From Molanna angustata (lineage: Eukaryota; Arthropoda; Insecta; Trichoptera; Molannidae), in the NCBI GenBank assembly GCA_963576475.1, contig OY754964.1, positions 8,471,986 through 8,535,985 of the forward strand: a stretch of DNA of 64,000 nt, given 5' to 3'. Under the pieces are notes generated by a model. That model ran no database searches. It was not told the origin of the DNA and worked only from the letters and a program-made list of their open reading frames with translations. Below, one piece after another: positions 35,001-47,024 of the stretch (positions within the stretch are counted from its first letter, which is position 1; the number at the start of each line of letters is the position of its first letter). Made by a program: the position numbers and the translations under genes.

Positions 35001-35361
35001 GCAACTTTACGACAGAACGCACCATTCCATGCGTTCATAGAACAACAAACATTTAAATGTCATTAATTTTTCCGATACATTACATTGCAAGGCTTCGTTG
35101 ACCTATTGCTTTTTTGCAGTTATTTACTTAGGTAAACATATTTTTAGTTTATTGTTATATGTACTTAAGGAGGTAATCAATTTTGTTAATAATGTTGTAG
35201 TTACAAACACTGATAATGTTTTACTCCTCACTATCCCCAGTCCCAGGGGATTTACCTAGTGGTGAGTTGCATTTTTGATTATATTTGTTTATCGCCCCAT
35301 GCACATATTCTGTTATTATGACACCGCACTTTATTTAGAATAAAAAAATATTTCCTATAGT
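35001..35361. other. background with small dispersed repeat
   Basis: TTACTCCTCACTATCCCCAG at about 35220 relates to 9651-9705. Otherwise nothing. Confidence 0.35.
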
Positions 35362-35490
35362 TTTTGCTACTATTCTTTGCAAGAAGCAGAAGCGTGGGAA
35401 GACCCTAGGCCAGATGGTCCGATGACATCAAAAAAGTGGCAGGTCCAGAATGGCGGAGAACGACACAGGGTAGAGGAGGCTGAGTAAGTA
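35362..35490 (+). pseudogene. RTE-like LINE fragment
   Basis: A frame reads ARWSDDIKKVAGPEWRRTTQ, the typical RTE C-terminal TRWSDDI...W block. Truncated at both ends. Confidence 0.6.
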
Positions 35491-35504
35491 AGAGTAAGTA
35501 AATA

Positions 35505-35632
35505 AGTTTTCGCGAAATATCTTGAACCTGGGTGCACTGAGCGCAAATTTGTGACTTTTCGCTTCGTTGGTATATGTACGTGCAAATCGCCCCGCCTCTC
35601 GGCAAAACGGCTCGAGATATTTAGCGACAACT
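35505..35632. mobile_element. short MITE with about 17-bp inverted ends, copy 1
   Basis: Left TCGCGAAATATCTTGAAC and right GGCTCGAGATATTTAGCGA are inverted. The interior GTGCAAATCGCCCCGCCTC matches the inverted copy at 63580-63701. Confidence 0.65.
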
Positions 35633-36664
35633 TTAGTTTTGCGAATTCTTCTTTAGTTGTATCCTCCCTTTCTATTCACTTCCATCACCAGTATTGTAGG
35701 TATATTGTTTCTTTGTAAGTCTGTTTTATTTTGTTCTAAGAAATAATATAAAAAGTTCAGTTAATTTTTTTTTACATTTCGCCAATCTCAATATGAAGTT
35801 GGACTTGAAATTCTATGGATAATTTCGCAGACAATAAATATTCTATGTAAAGAGAGATCCAATGTTCAAATATATATAATTGTTATAATATATTATTATA
35901 GTAAAATGATATGTGGATGTGTGCAGACTAAAGTCATAGTAAACTCATCTCCATTGTTATGATTACAAATGTCATAAATAATATATTATCTCAAACAACT
36001 TTCGATGGTAATGAGTCATTTTATAAATTGTGGGACAAAAAAAGGTCGTTCCCAACGCAACGAGAACAAAAGTGGAATAGACAACTCCATTGTCACAACT
36101 TCAATTGCACATAATTTTCTTGACTGGATAAACATCATACAGGATGTGACACAACGGTTCTGAACAATTATTTATTTCAAGGCGTGAATAATTAATAGAA
36201 AAAAATGAATATCAGTAAAAAGAAAACACAACAATAACGTTTTCCCAAATTAGTAATTTCAAAAATCATGAAAATTGGTCTTAAAGTTATATAAACAAAA
36301 TGATACCTACAAATGTCTACTACTAAAATCGGTTATGTTTTCTGTTCTACGGTCGATTCAGTGGTCCAATTACGGTCAGAATAAATTAATCATCGATCGA
36401 AGAAAAAACTATTAAAATATTCCAAAATCATTAAATCTTGATCAATTGTGCCATGTTAATAATTGTTTGTACCAATTAATTGCGTAATTTAATCAAAACG
36501 TATATTCCGGACCCCGAATTACGAAAGATGGTCGCATTTGCATTACACGTTTGATTTCCATCTCGTTTGATGTACCTGGACTTGATCTAATGTAAATATC
36601 ATACAACTGTACTTCTTAAAACAAAATGCTGATAATACTGGTTCGACCTTAAAATAGTATTTTT
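35633..36664. other. no feature recognised
   Basis: AT-rich background. Confidence 0.3.
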
Positions 36665-37200
36665 TTTAACCGACTTCCAAAACCGGGGAGGTTATCTATT
36701 CGACGTGATTTTTTTTATGTACGTTCAGTGATTTCTTTTTACCACGTTGACCGATTTCGATGATTATTTTTTCATTAGAAAGGAGGTATCTTCCGATTGG
36801 TTCCATTTCAATTTGGATAGTATATATGGAGATATATTATCATGAGATCCATGAGAAATTCATTAAACTCTTCAATTTGCACTTAAGTGATAAGAACACT
36901 TAATGGGACAAAGGGAGTGCTTCAGAAATGATCAAAATTATGAATTTCATCGAGTTCTGAAAAAAATATCGTCAATTTGCAAAGTCGTCTGCAAATGATA
37001 ATAATTATTTTATCATATCGTCCAAATTCGATAATTCCGTTCCATCGGTGGTTCCTAATTATGAAACAATAAATCATGATTAATCATAAAACACATCAAT
37101 TAGCGAAGGATTTTCGTAAGGTGAATTGTATACAACATACATACCAACACGCTATGTCCCTTATCGGGTAGGCAGAGAGAACCGAGCACCAAATGTTTCT
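36665..37200 (+). repeat. AACCGACTTCC element with GGGTAGGCAGAGAGA module, copy 1
   Basis: Starts TTTTAACCGACTTCCAAAAC, contains ATTAGAAAGGAGGTATCTTC and GGAGTGCTTCAGAAATGATC, and ends with ACATACATACC...CGGGTAGGCAGAGAGAA. The same modules occur in the same order on the minus strand at 42135-42555, so they form one composite element. I remember both modules as very common in moth and butterfly genomes. Confidence 0.65.
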
Positions 37201-38012
37201 ATTCCGCCTGAGTCCGACTGTGGAATGATCTTCCGTATTCTCGGTTTCCACCTTATTACAACCCGGGTCATTTTAAAATTCTTACATAATATATTTTTGA
37301 GCAGATCATAAATCCTCACCAACGCTACGTAGTGCACTTTTTTGGAAAAGCTGAATTGACCCAAATTATTCAGCTGGTGTCCTTTACGTAGCCATGTTTA
37401 AATGAAAATGTGTTATGAGTGTGAGAAGTCTTCACTAAGCATTGATAGAAAAAACGCGGCCCGTGAACCGATGTTTCTGTAAAACATTCCAAAGTGAGCA
37501 TAAAACATCGTATTTTGGTATTGTGAAAGAACGTTTTTCAATCTTTTAATAAAAAGTATCCCCTCAAGTCTTTTATATCATAAATTGTTTGATAAAAATA
37601 TAGAAATTGTGTTCTTTATAGATCATCCTGTACCTATTAAATGATTTATGATGTGTATTTTACATGTACGTACGATGCCTTCGATCCAAATACAAATCCT
37701 GACACACAACAAGAAAAACACCGTGTCTTGGAGCACTACTAAACAATAGCGACATATTGCAAAACAGCCGTGTATAATTTGACAATAGGTGATAATAGTC
37801 GAGTCAGTTTATCTATGAACAACACAGACTAAACTTACAGAGACGAAGGTGTGCATTCTTAGAATAGTTATCAAACAGAAAAAATTATCCTTCATTTTTT
37901 CATGTCAAATCAGGTTTGATATGACCTATTGGATTGGGGTATTGTGACGTAATATAAAAAAATATCATACCCTCAAATAATTTGTGAAGGACTTTTTGTG
38001 GAACAAACCCTT
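37201..38012. other. no feature recognised
   Basis: Background. GTCCGACTGTGGAATGATC at 37213 is a little GC-richer. No support for a gene. Confidence 0.3.
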
Positions 38013-38883
38013 CAATCTCAGGATTACATGAAAATTCTTCGAAACACAATTGTTCGAATGCGCAATTGTACGAATAACAATTTTTCGAAAATCAGTTATC
38101 AGAATGACAATTGTCCGAAAGCAAATTATTCGAACTAACATTTGTTGGAAAACCAATTAACCGAATTTAATATATTTTTGTGTCATTATGTTGCCTCCTT
38201 TGACATATTTGTTGCCAGTAAAATATATTCAATGAAGACCATTATTACTTGTTGTATTATTGTTGGGTACCTACGTATGTTTGCACATTTTTAATAACTG
38301 ATGTTTGACAGCGCGGGATAGCCTAGTTTGTACACCAGTTTATGTTTATCTTGTATTCACACCAATTTAGTTATTTTATTTCAATATTATAGTTACTTTT
38401 TTAAATATATAATGCAACTGGCTCACGCCAGTCGCAATTATAACTACAAACAAACCTAACCAACCTATTTTTACCAAAGTTTTGTAGGTTTAGGTTTAAA
38501 AAATAAGTGTACATCCTAGGATATCTGACAGCGCGGTGCGTCGCCATGTTGTATATTGCATAGATTTTAATTAAACATAATATACTATGTAGATGTAGTA
38601 CTCCGTGCAAAAAGTGAGTCATTTGTTTTCGATTCATACAAAATTTGCTAACTACGACATCTAGTATATTATAATAAAAATCTATGGTTTATTTCTCTCA
38701 CAATACTACCAACATGACGTCATAAAAATTCGAACAATTGTAAATTCTGATAATTGTGTGTTCGGAAAATTGTTTTTCGAAAAAATGTGATTCGAATAAT
38801 TGCCATTCGTAAAATTGATTTTCGTAAAATTGAGCATTCGAATAATTGTTTTTCGAATAATTTTCCTGTCACCCAATCTCAGG
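38013..38883. mobile_element. 851-bp foldback element with 10-bp target duplication
   Basis: CAATCTCAGG flanks it at 38013-38022 and 38874-38883. The ends are imperfect inverted repeats (ATTACATGAAAATTCTTCGAA against GGTGACAGGAAAATTATTCG). Each arm of about 140-160 bp is built of irregular TTCGAA-AATTGT-type units: CGAAACACAATTGTTCGAAT on the left, GAATAATTGTTTTTCGAATA on the right. The middle (38166-38719) has no coding frame. Repeat-built arms plus a target duplication of about 10 bp resemble Foldback or Mutator-like non-autonomous elements. The superfamily is inferred only. Confidence 0.7.
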
Positions 38884-39122
38884 TAGACATCGCGGTAATT
38901 CTCTAAGACCATTCTTTTCTATTTAAACCGGCGGGTTAGACATGTGGCTGTCGCTATGGAGCGAATTGAATTCGCCATATCTTGCAGGCGATAGGCCGGC
39001 ATGTTAAAAATTTAATGAAAAAAGGCAGGGTGAGTCTCAAAACAATATGATAATCATCAAATCATCTTTTTTGTTAAATTGGCTTGAATATACATGCTAA
39101 TCGACACTGAATTTTGTCCAGC
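38884..39122. other. no feature recognised
   Basis: Short background segment before the tRNA-like sequence. Confidence 0.3.
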
Positions 39123-39195
39123 GCCCAGATAGCTCAGTCGGTAGAACATGAGACTCTTAATCTCAGGGTCGTGGGTTCGAGCCCCACGTTGGGCG
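39123..39195 (+). tRNA. tRNA-Lys(CUU)-like sequence, possibly a pseudogene
   Basis: Box A TAGCTCAGTCGG, anticodon arm GAGACTCTTAATCTC with anticodon CTT, T arm GTGGGTTCGAGCCCCAC and acceptor GCCC/GGGC give a clear tRNA-Lys. Against full function: A7 faces G66, and D-stem C11 faces A24. CCA follows the discriminator G in the DNA (39196-39198), as in a copy made from mature tRNA. In favour: T stem and anticodon stem are perfect, and a TTTTT lies about 20 bases downstream. Confidence 0.75.
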
Positions 39196-39318
39196 CCATT
39201 GAGATGAAATTTGCTTTTTGTTTTTCTTTATATTCTAAGACGTCTTACAAGGAAACAAATATTGTTCAAAAATGTACTGCTGATTAAAAATCAACAGTGA
39301 TAAAATCAACGGGTGGTT

Positions 39319-39425
39319 TAGGTTAGGTTAGGTTTATAGAAATAAAATAACACACAAAGCGACACCTGTAAACGATTATTTATAATAGAAAAAAGTGGAA
39401 GAACTATTTCGACCTGGTGCCTCAC
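39319..39425 (+). repeat. TTAGG run and fragment of TGAA-tailed family
   Basis: TTTAGGTTAGGTTAGGTTTA at 39316-39335 is an interstitial telomere-type run. GTGGAAGAACTATTTCGACC and TGGTGCCTCAC at 39395-39425 are the 5' end of the TGAA-tailed family on the minus strand. Confidence 0.5.
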
Positions 39426-39839
39426 ACCCAATAAAAAATATGCAATGTGTATGTATTAACTTTCTTATGTCTTATGAATTGATTAATGTAATTACTGTGC
39501 GTACTTGAAATGTTTAATATATGTACATCACCTAATAACTTACTTGAAGCCTCTACTTATTTGAAAGCAGAAGATCGAGTTTCAACGTCCGTCGATACAA
39601 TTACTATGAACATCTGATTTCTAGAACATTGAACCTAAATGAGTTTGGTTACACCTACATCATATCTAGTTAAAGGTAACAGCAACAAAGATATTAGATC
39701 GATAATGAATAATTACTAATTTTATATTATAGTGCCTACATACGTTGTATTTTCTTCTAATAGTACATATGCTCGCAAAGTTTTTACTCTTGTTTACGAT
39801 GAAATAATGGTAATGATAAAAAAAAACATGGACAAAAAC
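39426..39839. other. no feature recognised
   Basis: AT-rich background. Confidence 0.3.
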
Positions 39840-39966
39840 ATAACGAACCCTGGACCATGTGTTTTTTGAATGCCCAATCCACACCGAATATAAACTTTAT
39901 ACTCCACTACCAATCAACATGCCATATATTAAACCGCTCTTTTACCTCTTTTGCGTAAGAAATACT
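39840..39966 (+). pseudogene. Jockey/I-like LINE C-terminal fragment
   Basis: One frame reads TLDHVFFECPIHTEYKLY, then KPLFYLFCVRNT, matching the zinc-binding TLDHIFxECPxY tail that follows the RNase H domain in such LINEs. Confidence 0.6.
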
Positions 39967-40479
39967 AATGATATATGAGCATTACTTATGTCAAATTCAT
40001 ACTAGATTGTTTACGATTTCGCGTGCAAAATTGTAGCGAGTGGATGTATAAATTTACTTACATACTTTGAAATTGACTCCATATGCTACACATTTCGTAA
40101 CTGGATCGTGAGAAGCATTTTTCCTTTGTTAATGATTAGTTCAGAAGAACAATTGAATAACTCATTATGTGCGCAGTATGATTATTTAATCGTGTGATTG
40201 AATTGTAAACTTTTATCGACTTTTAATGTTATGCAGGTAAGTTATCTCGGAATCTTATTTAAACATCATACACACTGATTTCATCAGCAATGATTATCAG
40301 GTGTAAATGGAATAATATAATGGAATCGTTCACTTGTTTACATAAATAAATTATATATAATATCCACTCATTTTCTGTATATTCATTGCATCATATTATG
40401 TCTATGGATACCGGAAAAAAAAACACCAAGAAACATCAGTATTGTATGAACTGAAAATTGCTAACAAGGAAAATAAAAA
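39967..40479. other. no feature recognised
   Basis: AT-rich background. Confidence 0.3.
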
Positions 40480-40950
40480 TCCTGATGTATAAAACTCTTC
40501 TCAGACCTGTTGTAGTGAACAAACCTGAACAAAACAAAAAGAGACGAAAATAGCTTCATTATATTTGAAAGGAAAATCCTGAGAAAGATTTTGACCCAAT
40601 AAATGACAATAGACTTTAGAGAATACGATGTTATCACAAACTATAGGCATTATTTTATGACGAACCCAAAATTGTACATGTCATTAAAGTACGTAGACTG
40701 CAGTGGTTCGGACAAGTCAGCCGGATGAATGATGATCGTATCCCCAAATAGTTTCTTAATACCAATCCAGAGGATAGAAGAAGTAGAGACAGGCCCAAGC
40801 TAAGATGGCTGGATGCACAGAAGACGACATAAGGACGATCGGAATAACAAACTGGAGGAGAATGGCGAAGGAAAGGTACGGATGGAGAATGATTCTGGAG
40901 GAGGCCAGGGCACACACAGGGCTGTAGCGCTAATGATGATGATTAAATGA
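40480..40950 (+). pseudogene. non-LTR retrotransposon C-terminus, decayed
   Basis: In order across frames: LMYKTLLRPVVV, IIFERKILRKIL, VRRLQWFGQVSRMNDDRIPK, RPKLRWLDAQ, then a stretch like NWRRxAxxRxxWRxILEEARAHTGL. This is the end of a LINE reverse transcriptase of the kind with TLIRPVLTYGSE and RLRWxGHVxRM. Several stops and frameshifts. A related fragment is at 41960-42105. Confidence 0.65.
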
Positions 40951-41959
40951 CAAATCTTTATATTATTATTGATAAAACACAGCGGTCTTTTTGGCTAGGA
41001 AACACAGAAGAACTGGAAGAAATACCATTCGGCAAAATACTCGTCACACGATCAAGGCGAAAAATGTATACCTACACATAATTGAAAAAAATTACTTTTT
41101 GGTAATTTTTGAGTACTACATAATTTTGGTACTCCTTGCAGGTATGCGGTAATTTTATAATCAAATGACAATTTCTGCTTACGAAATAAGTCTATTATTT
41201 CTTTCTTGGCGCTAGAAATAATACTTAAATAAATATTTCTTTAGGGGTTGAACCCAAAAGATAAATTTCTCTATGAAAACTTTTTTACAATATTTGTCGT
41301 GCGTAAAAATAACATCCTTTTAGACCAAGAGCCAGCGACAGCCAAATTTATGTCAAAAGCTGATTTTTTTCTGTAAATGGATACAACATCAGGTAACAAC
41401 GATTGGAAATTCGAAGATAACAGGCGTCAAAGTATTTAGAAAATTGCTGTTTCAACGCGTTAGTAATAGTATATGTAAAGCGTGATTTTTTATATTTACT
41501 ATGGTAGACTATTAGAAATCACGCCTTCCATTGACAGACTTTTTGCTTGCTTTAAAATTACTGAATATAGTAGTGAATCATTTGTGTAATATTTCATACT
41601 TTCGTAATATTTTTTCATCTTGATTCTACGTATGATGTTAGTAAAATAAATAACTAGTTATTCACTTTACTATAATGACGGGAAAAAAATAAAAAGAGAA
41701 TTTTTACCGTATAAGAAGTACGTAATTATTTGGTAATTTTGCATTTTATATATTCAAAACTAGTTCAAATATATTTTTTTTTGAACTGGAACTAATATGG
41801 GAACATAAAATTATTTTCTGATGCGGAAAATATGTAATTCAAAGTCTTGTAAATTTAATTCAGAAATGGTTTAAAGTTTCCCAGAACTAATCTTTTCTTG
41901 TATTTATTTGCCTTGATATGTAGATACGACAATTCATAATAATCAAAAGAAATAAATCA
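40951..41959. other. no feature recognised
   Basis: AT-rich background. Confidence 0.3.
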
Positions 41960-42105
41960 TCATCAGCAATGGCGCTACAGCTCGGTGCGAGCCTTGGCCT
42001 CCTCAAGAAACTGCCTCCATCCCGCCCTGTCAACAGCAAGTCTCCTCCAGTTTGTCTGTCCGATCGCTCTTATATTGCCCTCGATGTCGTCCAGAAAAGA
42101 AATAA
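41960..42105 (-). pseudogene. LINE C-terminal fragment, same family as 40480-40950
   Basis: The minus strand reads LDDIEGNIRAIGQTNWRRLA, then GWRQFLEEAKARTEL and stop. Better preserved than the plus-strand relative but only about 50 residues long. Confidence 0.6.
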
Positions 42106-42134
42106 ATGATTTTTGTATTAAATAATCTTTCGTA

Positions 42135-42555
42135 TAAAAACCGACTCCAATATAAATGTCAAGATAGAATAATGTGATATTCGATTCTCTCTGCCTACCC
42201 CATGAGGGACATGGCGTGATGATATGTATGTATGTGGTAATTACATCTTTCATACAATTCGCCTATACGTGCTATACAGATTGCAGACGCCTTTGGATAT
42301 TGAAGAGTTTGATGATTTTTTATCATAAGTGCTTTCATCAGAACTCGAAGAAACTTATATTATGTGATCATTTCTGAAGCTCTCTCTTCGTATTTAAAAA
42401 GAAATCATGAAAATTGGATAATATGGAAAAGAATTACAATCGCTGAAGTGAAAATGGAAAGTTTGGTGATTTTCTCATGGATCCTTTGATCAGATCTTAA
42501 TCACATTGAAATGGGACCAATAAGAAGATACCCCTTTCTAATAAAAATGTTTTTT
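42135..42555 (-). repeat. AACCGACT element with GGGTAGGCAGAGAGA module, copy 2
   Basis: Minus strand: TTAGAAAGGGGTATCTTC, GAGAGCTTCAGAAATGATCA, CTTCGAGTTCTGATG, then CACATACATACATATCATCA, GGGGTAGGCAGAGAGAATCG, and finally TTGGAGTCGGTTTTTA, which is inverted relative to the AACCGACTTCC start of copy 1 and so suggests terminal inverted repeats. Confidence 0.6.
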
Positions 42556-43940
42556 TTTCAATTTTGGATTGTATTTTGATAAATCCAATATTTTTTTGCA
42601 TTAAAATACAAGTAGGTATCATAATTAAATATTAATCATTAATATTTTTTAATTGTTTCTCTGAGTATAGGTACCTACTCTTATGGTTGTTTCTGTTACT
42701 TCATACAAAATAGGAGAAATAAAAAAAAGTCCTGTCAGATATAAAAATATTGATTCAAACGACAGAAAATAAGGAGATTATATCAACATTTTTATTTCGT
42801 TTCTCATGAGAAAATAAATTTAATTAATTGATTTTGTAAATAAATTATTTTATGCGTTAGCAATTTTTATTGCGGAATTCAATCAATTGCTATCTTTTAC
42901 TGACTCATCGCGAATTCGCATTGATTTATATACCAATATTTTTCAACGTATGTAGGTCTAGGACAGAATGAAGATGGTCACAATCCGGATTCAAATAGAA
43001 ATATTATTTCTGATATCTAAAATAATAACATCCATTCATCAGTCTTTCAAAGTTGCAATGCACAAGTCTTGAATCGAACCGGCTATTAAACTCTTATCTT
43101 TGATTTCTTTCCCCTACATCCAACGATGATGTCATCTCTCAAAAGCCAATTCCAACAAAACAACACCAATCCGATAAAGAGTACAATAAACTATCGAAAG
43201 TATTTAGTATATACAAGTACGATTTTCTTGAGAACCTGGCTTTTGTTTGCAAAATCAGTCCATAATCGTAGTCTATTATTATTAGAACGTGCCTCAATGC
43301 ACTTATCACACCTAGGTCGATCATCCAATTTACAATCTATAGAATAGAATTACATCTGTTAATATAAACGTAATATTATTCCATTGAAAAATAATCATTT
43401 ACACACGTAGGTTGTTTATTTTTAATGTAAAATCAACAGCCTCATTTCTACCTTAACAAAAGCCAACTGTGTGTCACTAAAGTAAAAAATAAAGGTTTTA
43501 GAATACTGTCACTTTAATGGATAAGGCTGAACTGATGAAACTCATAAAGACTTAAGTATTGAAAGTTTCTCAGTTTTGATAAAGATTATATATGTACCTA
43601 CCTATTTTGTATGATTTAGATACACAAAATGATAATTGTATCATTTAAAGAATCAGATTTTTTTTTAGTTGTGAATATTAACCATTTTTGATTTGCATAA
43701 TTTGCTATTTACCATGCCGTTGTCTTAACACGCCGGTGGATGGAAGGTAAGCTCTTCCGAAACATGTAGCGAAGTGACTCCCAAAAATGTGGTATCTAAC
43801 TAGCAATTATTCAAGTCAAAAATGGATTATTGTGTTCATCTACTCATCGTTATTACGTTACCTTCAAAATATCCCTATATTTCCTGGTAAAGTTATTCCC
43901 AGACGGTTATAAAAATAGTATTTTTTAATTCTCCTGATCT
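42556..43940. other. no feature recognised
   Basis: AT-rich background with short frames only. Confidence 0.3.
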
Positions 43941-44420
43941 TTTGTTTATTTATTTATTCATCTTTTGTGCATCATATTAAAAAAATATATTGCACACTGG
44001 GGGGCTTATTGCCATAAGGCAATTTTTTCTAACTAACCTGATTACAAAGTATAACAAAATTGTGAATGTACATCAACAAAACAATGAAAGCAAGACAAAA
44101 AATATATACTACACTTAACAATTAAAACAAAAAAAAAAGAAAATATTTCATAGCAAAAATAAGATAGGGAAAGGACAAGGAGGACAAAGGAAAAGATCAA
44201 GTGTTTAGGGATAAATATTCCTTTTTAGTTTTTTCTTGAAAATACAAAGTGAGTTAGACGACGCTATATCCGAAGATAGGCTATTTCATAATCTTGCTGA
44301 TTGTACTTCGAATGACGAGCTGAAAAATTCTGTACAATTGATAGGGATGTATAGTGTTGTACATTCAGCAGATCGGAGTGGAATTCCATGATTGGATAAA
44401 TAAGTGAATTTTTTTTTGAG
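43941..44420 (-). pseudogene. CR1/Jockey-like LINE C-terminus and 3' UTR
   Basis: The minus strand reads SARL, stop, NSLSSDIASSNSL and CIFKKKLKRNIYP stop. The stop replaces the Trp of the conserved ARLWNSLPxxIRxxxSLxxFKKKLK block (TGG to TGA). A 3' UTR of about 280 bp follows down to a GAATAAATAAATAAAC tail at 43941. Confidence 0.65.
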
Positions 44421-45512
44421 GTACTAAGGGAGGTTTGGATTCGAGGGAATATTTTACGTTAGTGACAGAATATGTATATTGTATAAATTTTTCAGGGTTT
44501 TCATATTTCCTATGATGCAATACAAGATTTTGATTGAGTAACCATATTTTTAAGTAATGATAAGCAATTTGTTGCAGCTTTCCAAATCAGATTGCTATAT
44601 TTCTCAATTTCATATTCATAATAAAACATAAGTATGAAGCATCGAGCATTTAAATATTCAATTGTATTAATTATTATTCTTGAACTACGCTTTGGTAATA
44701 ATATAAACATAAGAATGTTGTTCTAAAAATCAGATACGCCACTTGTTTCATTTTGATCTTTTTCCCACATCTTTAGTTTCACTTTTGTTGCGTATTTTAA
44801 CAGAAAATTGCCCGGTAAATAATATGTTTCCTGACTTGCAGATAAAGACACGATACACGAGTAATTAATTTCTAAGCCAAAGTCCACTTATTCAGCAAAC
44901 ACTCTTTTTAAAATCAAAAGATATTCACCGCATGAAATATATTACTGCGATTTCAATTTTCGTTAAAACTATATAGATAGCGTTGTTCTGTTTGGGTTGA
45001 TTCCGTTTTTTGTGTGTATATTCATATATAAGACTAAATAAATTTAAATTGATAAAGTGTTTGTGATTTATTAAGTAGGAAAAATCTTACGTCATTTTAT
45101 TTATTGCTAGCAGATAGTTATTTAATTGATGCGAAGAAGATTGTTATGTTAATTAAAATTATGGCTTTGTAATGAAAATTAATAGATTTTATTCGGTTAT
45201 TTAGACAAAAAAATACAAGAAATCATCTTTTTGCCATATATTGGTTGCAATTTTGGTAAAAAAAAAATTAAACCTGTTTTAAACCTGATTGTTTTGATTT
45301 GAGTTAAAGGGTTAGGAAGAACAAAGAGGCAAATGAAGGTCACTATATAAATAAAATTTTATTTTTATTTTATATAGTTAATAAAACACACAGCATTCTT
45401 ATACACAAATTACAAAATATGAGACAGTATAGTATACAAATAAAATTAAACGTTAAATACATTGTCTTATATAAAATAGAAATAAGAAAATATGAACAAG
45501 AATATTGCAGGT
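44421..45512. other. no feature recognised
   Basis: AT-rich. The part next to 44420 may still belong to the LINE relic, but I see no motif. Confidence 0.3.
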
Positions 45513-45686
45513 GGGTGATGGCAGGGCGGTTAGCGCGCTGGGTTATTAAATCCAGTGATCGCGAGTTCGAATCCTGCCACGACCGATTTCGTTTACCTAG
45601 CACAAACATTAATGCTTAGTTTAGGGAATTTATGAGGATTTATATGTACGTGTTACAAGAACATGTTCTTTCTTTAAAAAAATGTC
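45513..45686 (+). repeat. SINE-A copy 3
   Basis: GGGTGATGGCAGGGCGGTTA head, anticodon arm degraded (GGGTTATTAAATCC), same T arm GCGAGTTCGAATCCTGC, then CACAAACATTAATGCTTAGT and the TTTAAAAAAATGTCCTG tail. The most diverged of the three copies. Confidence 0.75.
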
Positions 45687-45739
45687 CTGTACACAATAAA
45701 AATAAGAAAATATAAAAAAGTTATGCTTGGCTGGTTGGA

Positions 45740-46040
45740 AAAAGCTAGATTATAATACACATTTCAAACATACAGATATTTTTCATGACACTTTACCACA
45801 TTACCAAAAACAGATAAAGATGTACTTAAACTCTAATACACAATCCAACTATTGTAATTTTTTTATCTATCTTTTTCTTTTTTTTTCTTTTATCCTGAAT
45901 TTTTCAACTGGGTAATCAATTACTGTTTATGTAATCAATAATTTAAATTGAAGAAAGTACTTTTGGCTCAACTTTTATACAGTAAATGTGATGTAAAATA
46001 AATAAATTATAGTTGTAGCTTTCTGAGAGAAAATAAATAA
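45740..46040 (+). pseudogene. Jockey/I-like LINE 3' end, copy 2
   Basis: Matches 22110-22497 throughout: TATTTTTCATGACACTTTAC, AAAACAGATAAAGATGTACT, TTTAAATTGAAGA, GTTGTAGCTTTCTGAGAGA, then AAATAAATAAA. 5'-truncated. Confidence 0.7.
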
Positions 46041-47024
46041 ACAGGAAAATGGGAAAAATAATCAAAGTAATAATGAAAAAAGTTTCCACTAAGACTGGGT
46101 TGTTTCAACAAAAGTATCGGTAATAGTATCATCACTCAGTAAAGGAGGAATTTCGTCCTTATAGTATTAAAGCTTTTTCGTTTATTTTTATGTTTCCGTT
46201 GAATGCCTTCAATTTGACTTACTCCCATCACAAGTATTGAATTTCACAACGGTTTAACGGTAATGAACTTTCAAGAAATATTTGTATAACTTCAACGGAA
46301 ACATTTCAATCTATAAAAACTCATTTTGTTATATATTTTTATTACGTCCAGTATTGTTTGTTTTTTTTACAACATCATTCGAGAAGAAAAAAAGTATAAA
46401 ACAATATATTTATTTCCACAATAAAGTCTCCCGCTGGTTTTATGTCGTGCTAAAAATTTTATTAGTTGATCTCGTTTCGCGAAATGTTTTTTTTTTATAA
46501 ATCGCACGGGTCAAACTGTATCACGATGCATATTTCTCACATATATCATAATATTTGTAACAATAAAAGGAGTTTAATGACAATAAGTATGGGAACACTT
46601 GAGGACTTATAATGGCCATTGTCTATCCGACTGTTTGTGGTTTCCCAATGTGACAAATTTCGTTTTGACGAGCATTCATTTTGCCATAAATCACGTCATA
46701 CTTAATCATTTCACAGTAAGAAGTAATAAATTGATCTTTGATTGTGAGAGGTATTTTTTAACAGAGCGGCAATTAACTTAGTAGGTAAAATATCAGATCG
46801 ACGGATTTATTAGGAATTCCATTAAATTGATGAATTTATTAAGAATATGGTCACATATAAAGAATGAGTGATGATCATTTGACAAAATAATACAGTATGT
46901 AATTTAGACTGAAAAGAGAGAATCAAGAGGTACATATAGTACGAGTGGTACATTTAGCTTGTCATAAGATAAGCAATAATTGGAATTAATAACGTAAGCA
47001 CCGTAAAAACTTTATTTTTTTTTA
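46041..47024. other. no feature recognised
   Basis: AT-rich background. Confidence 0.3.
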
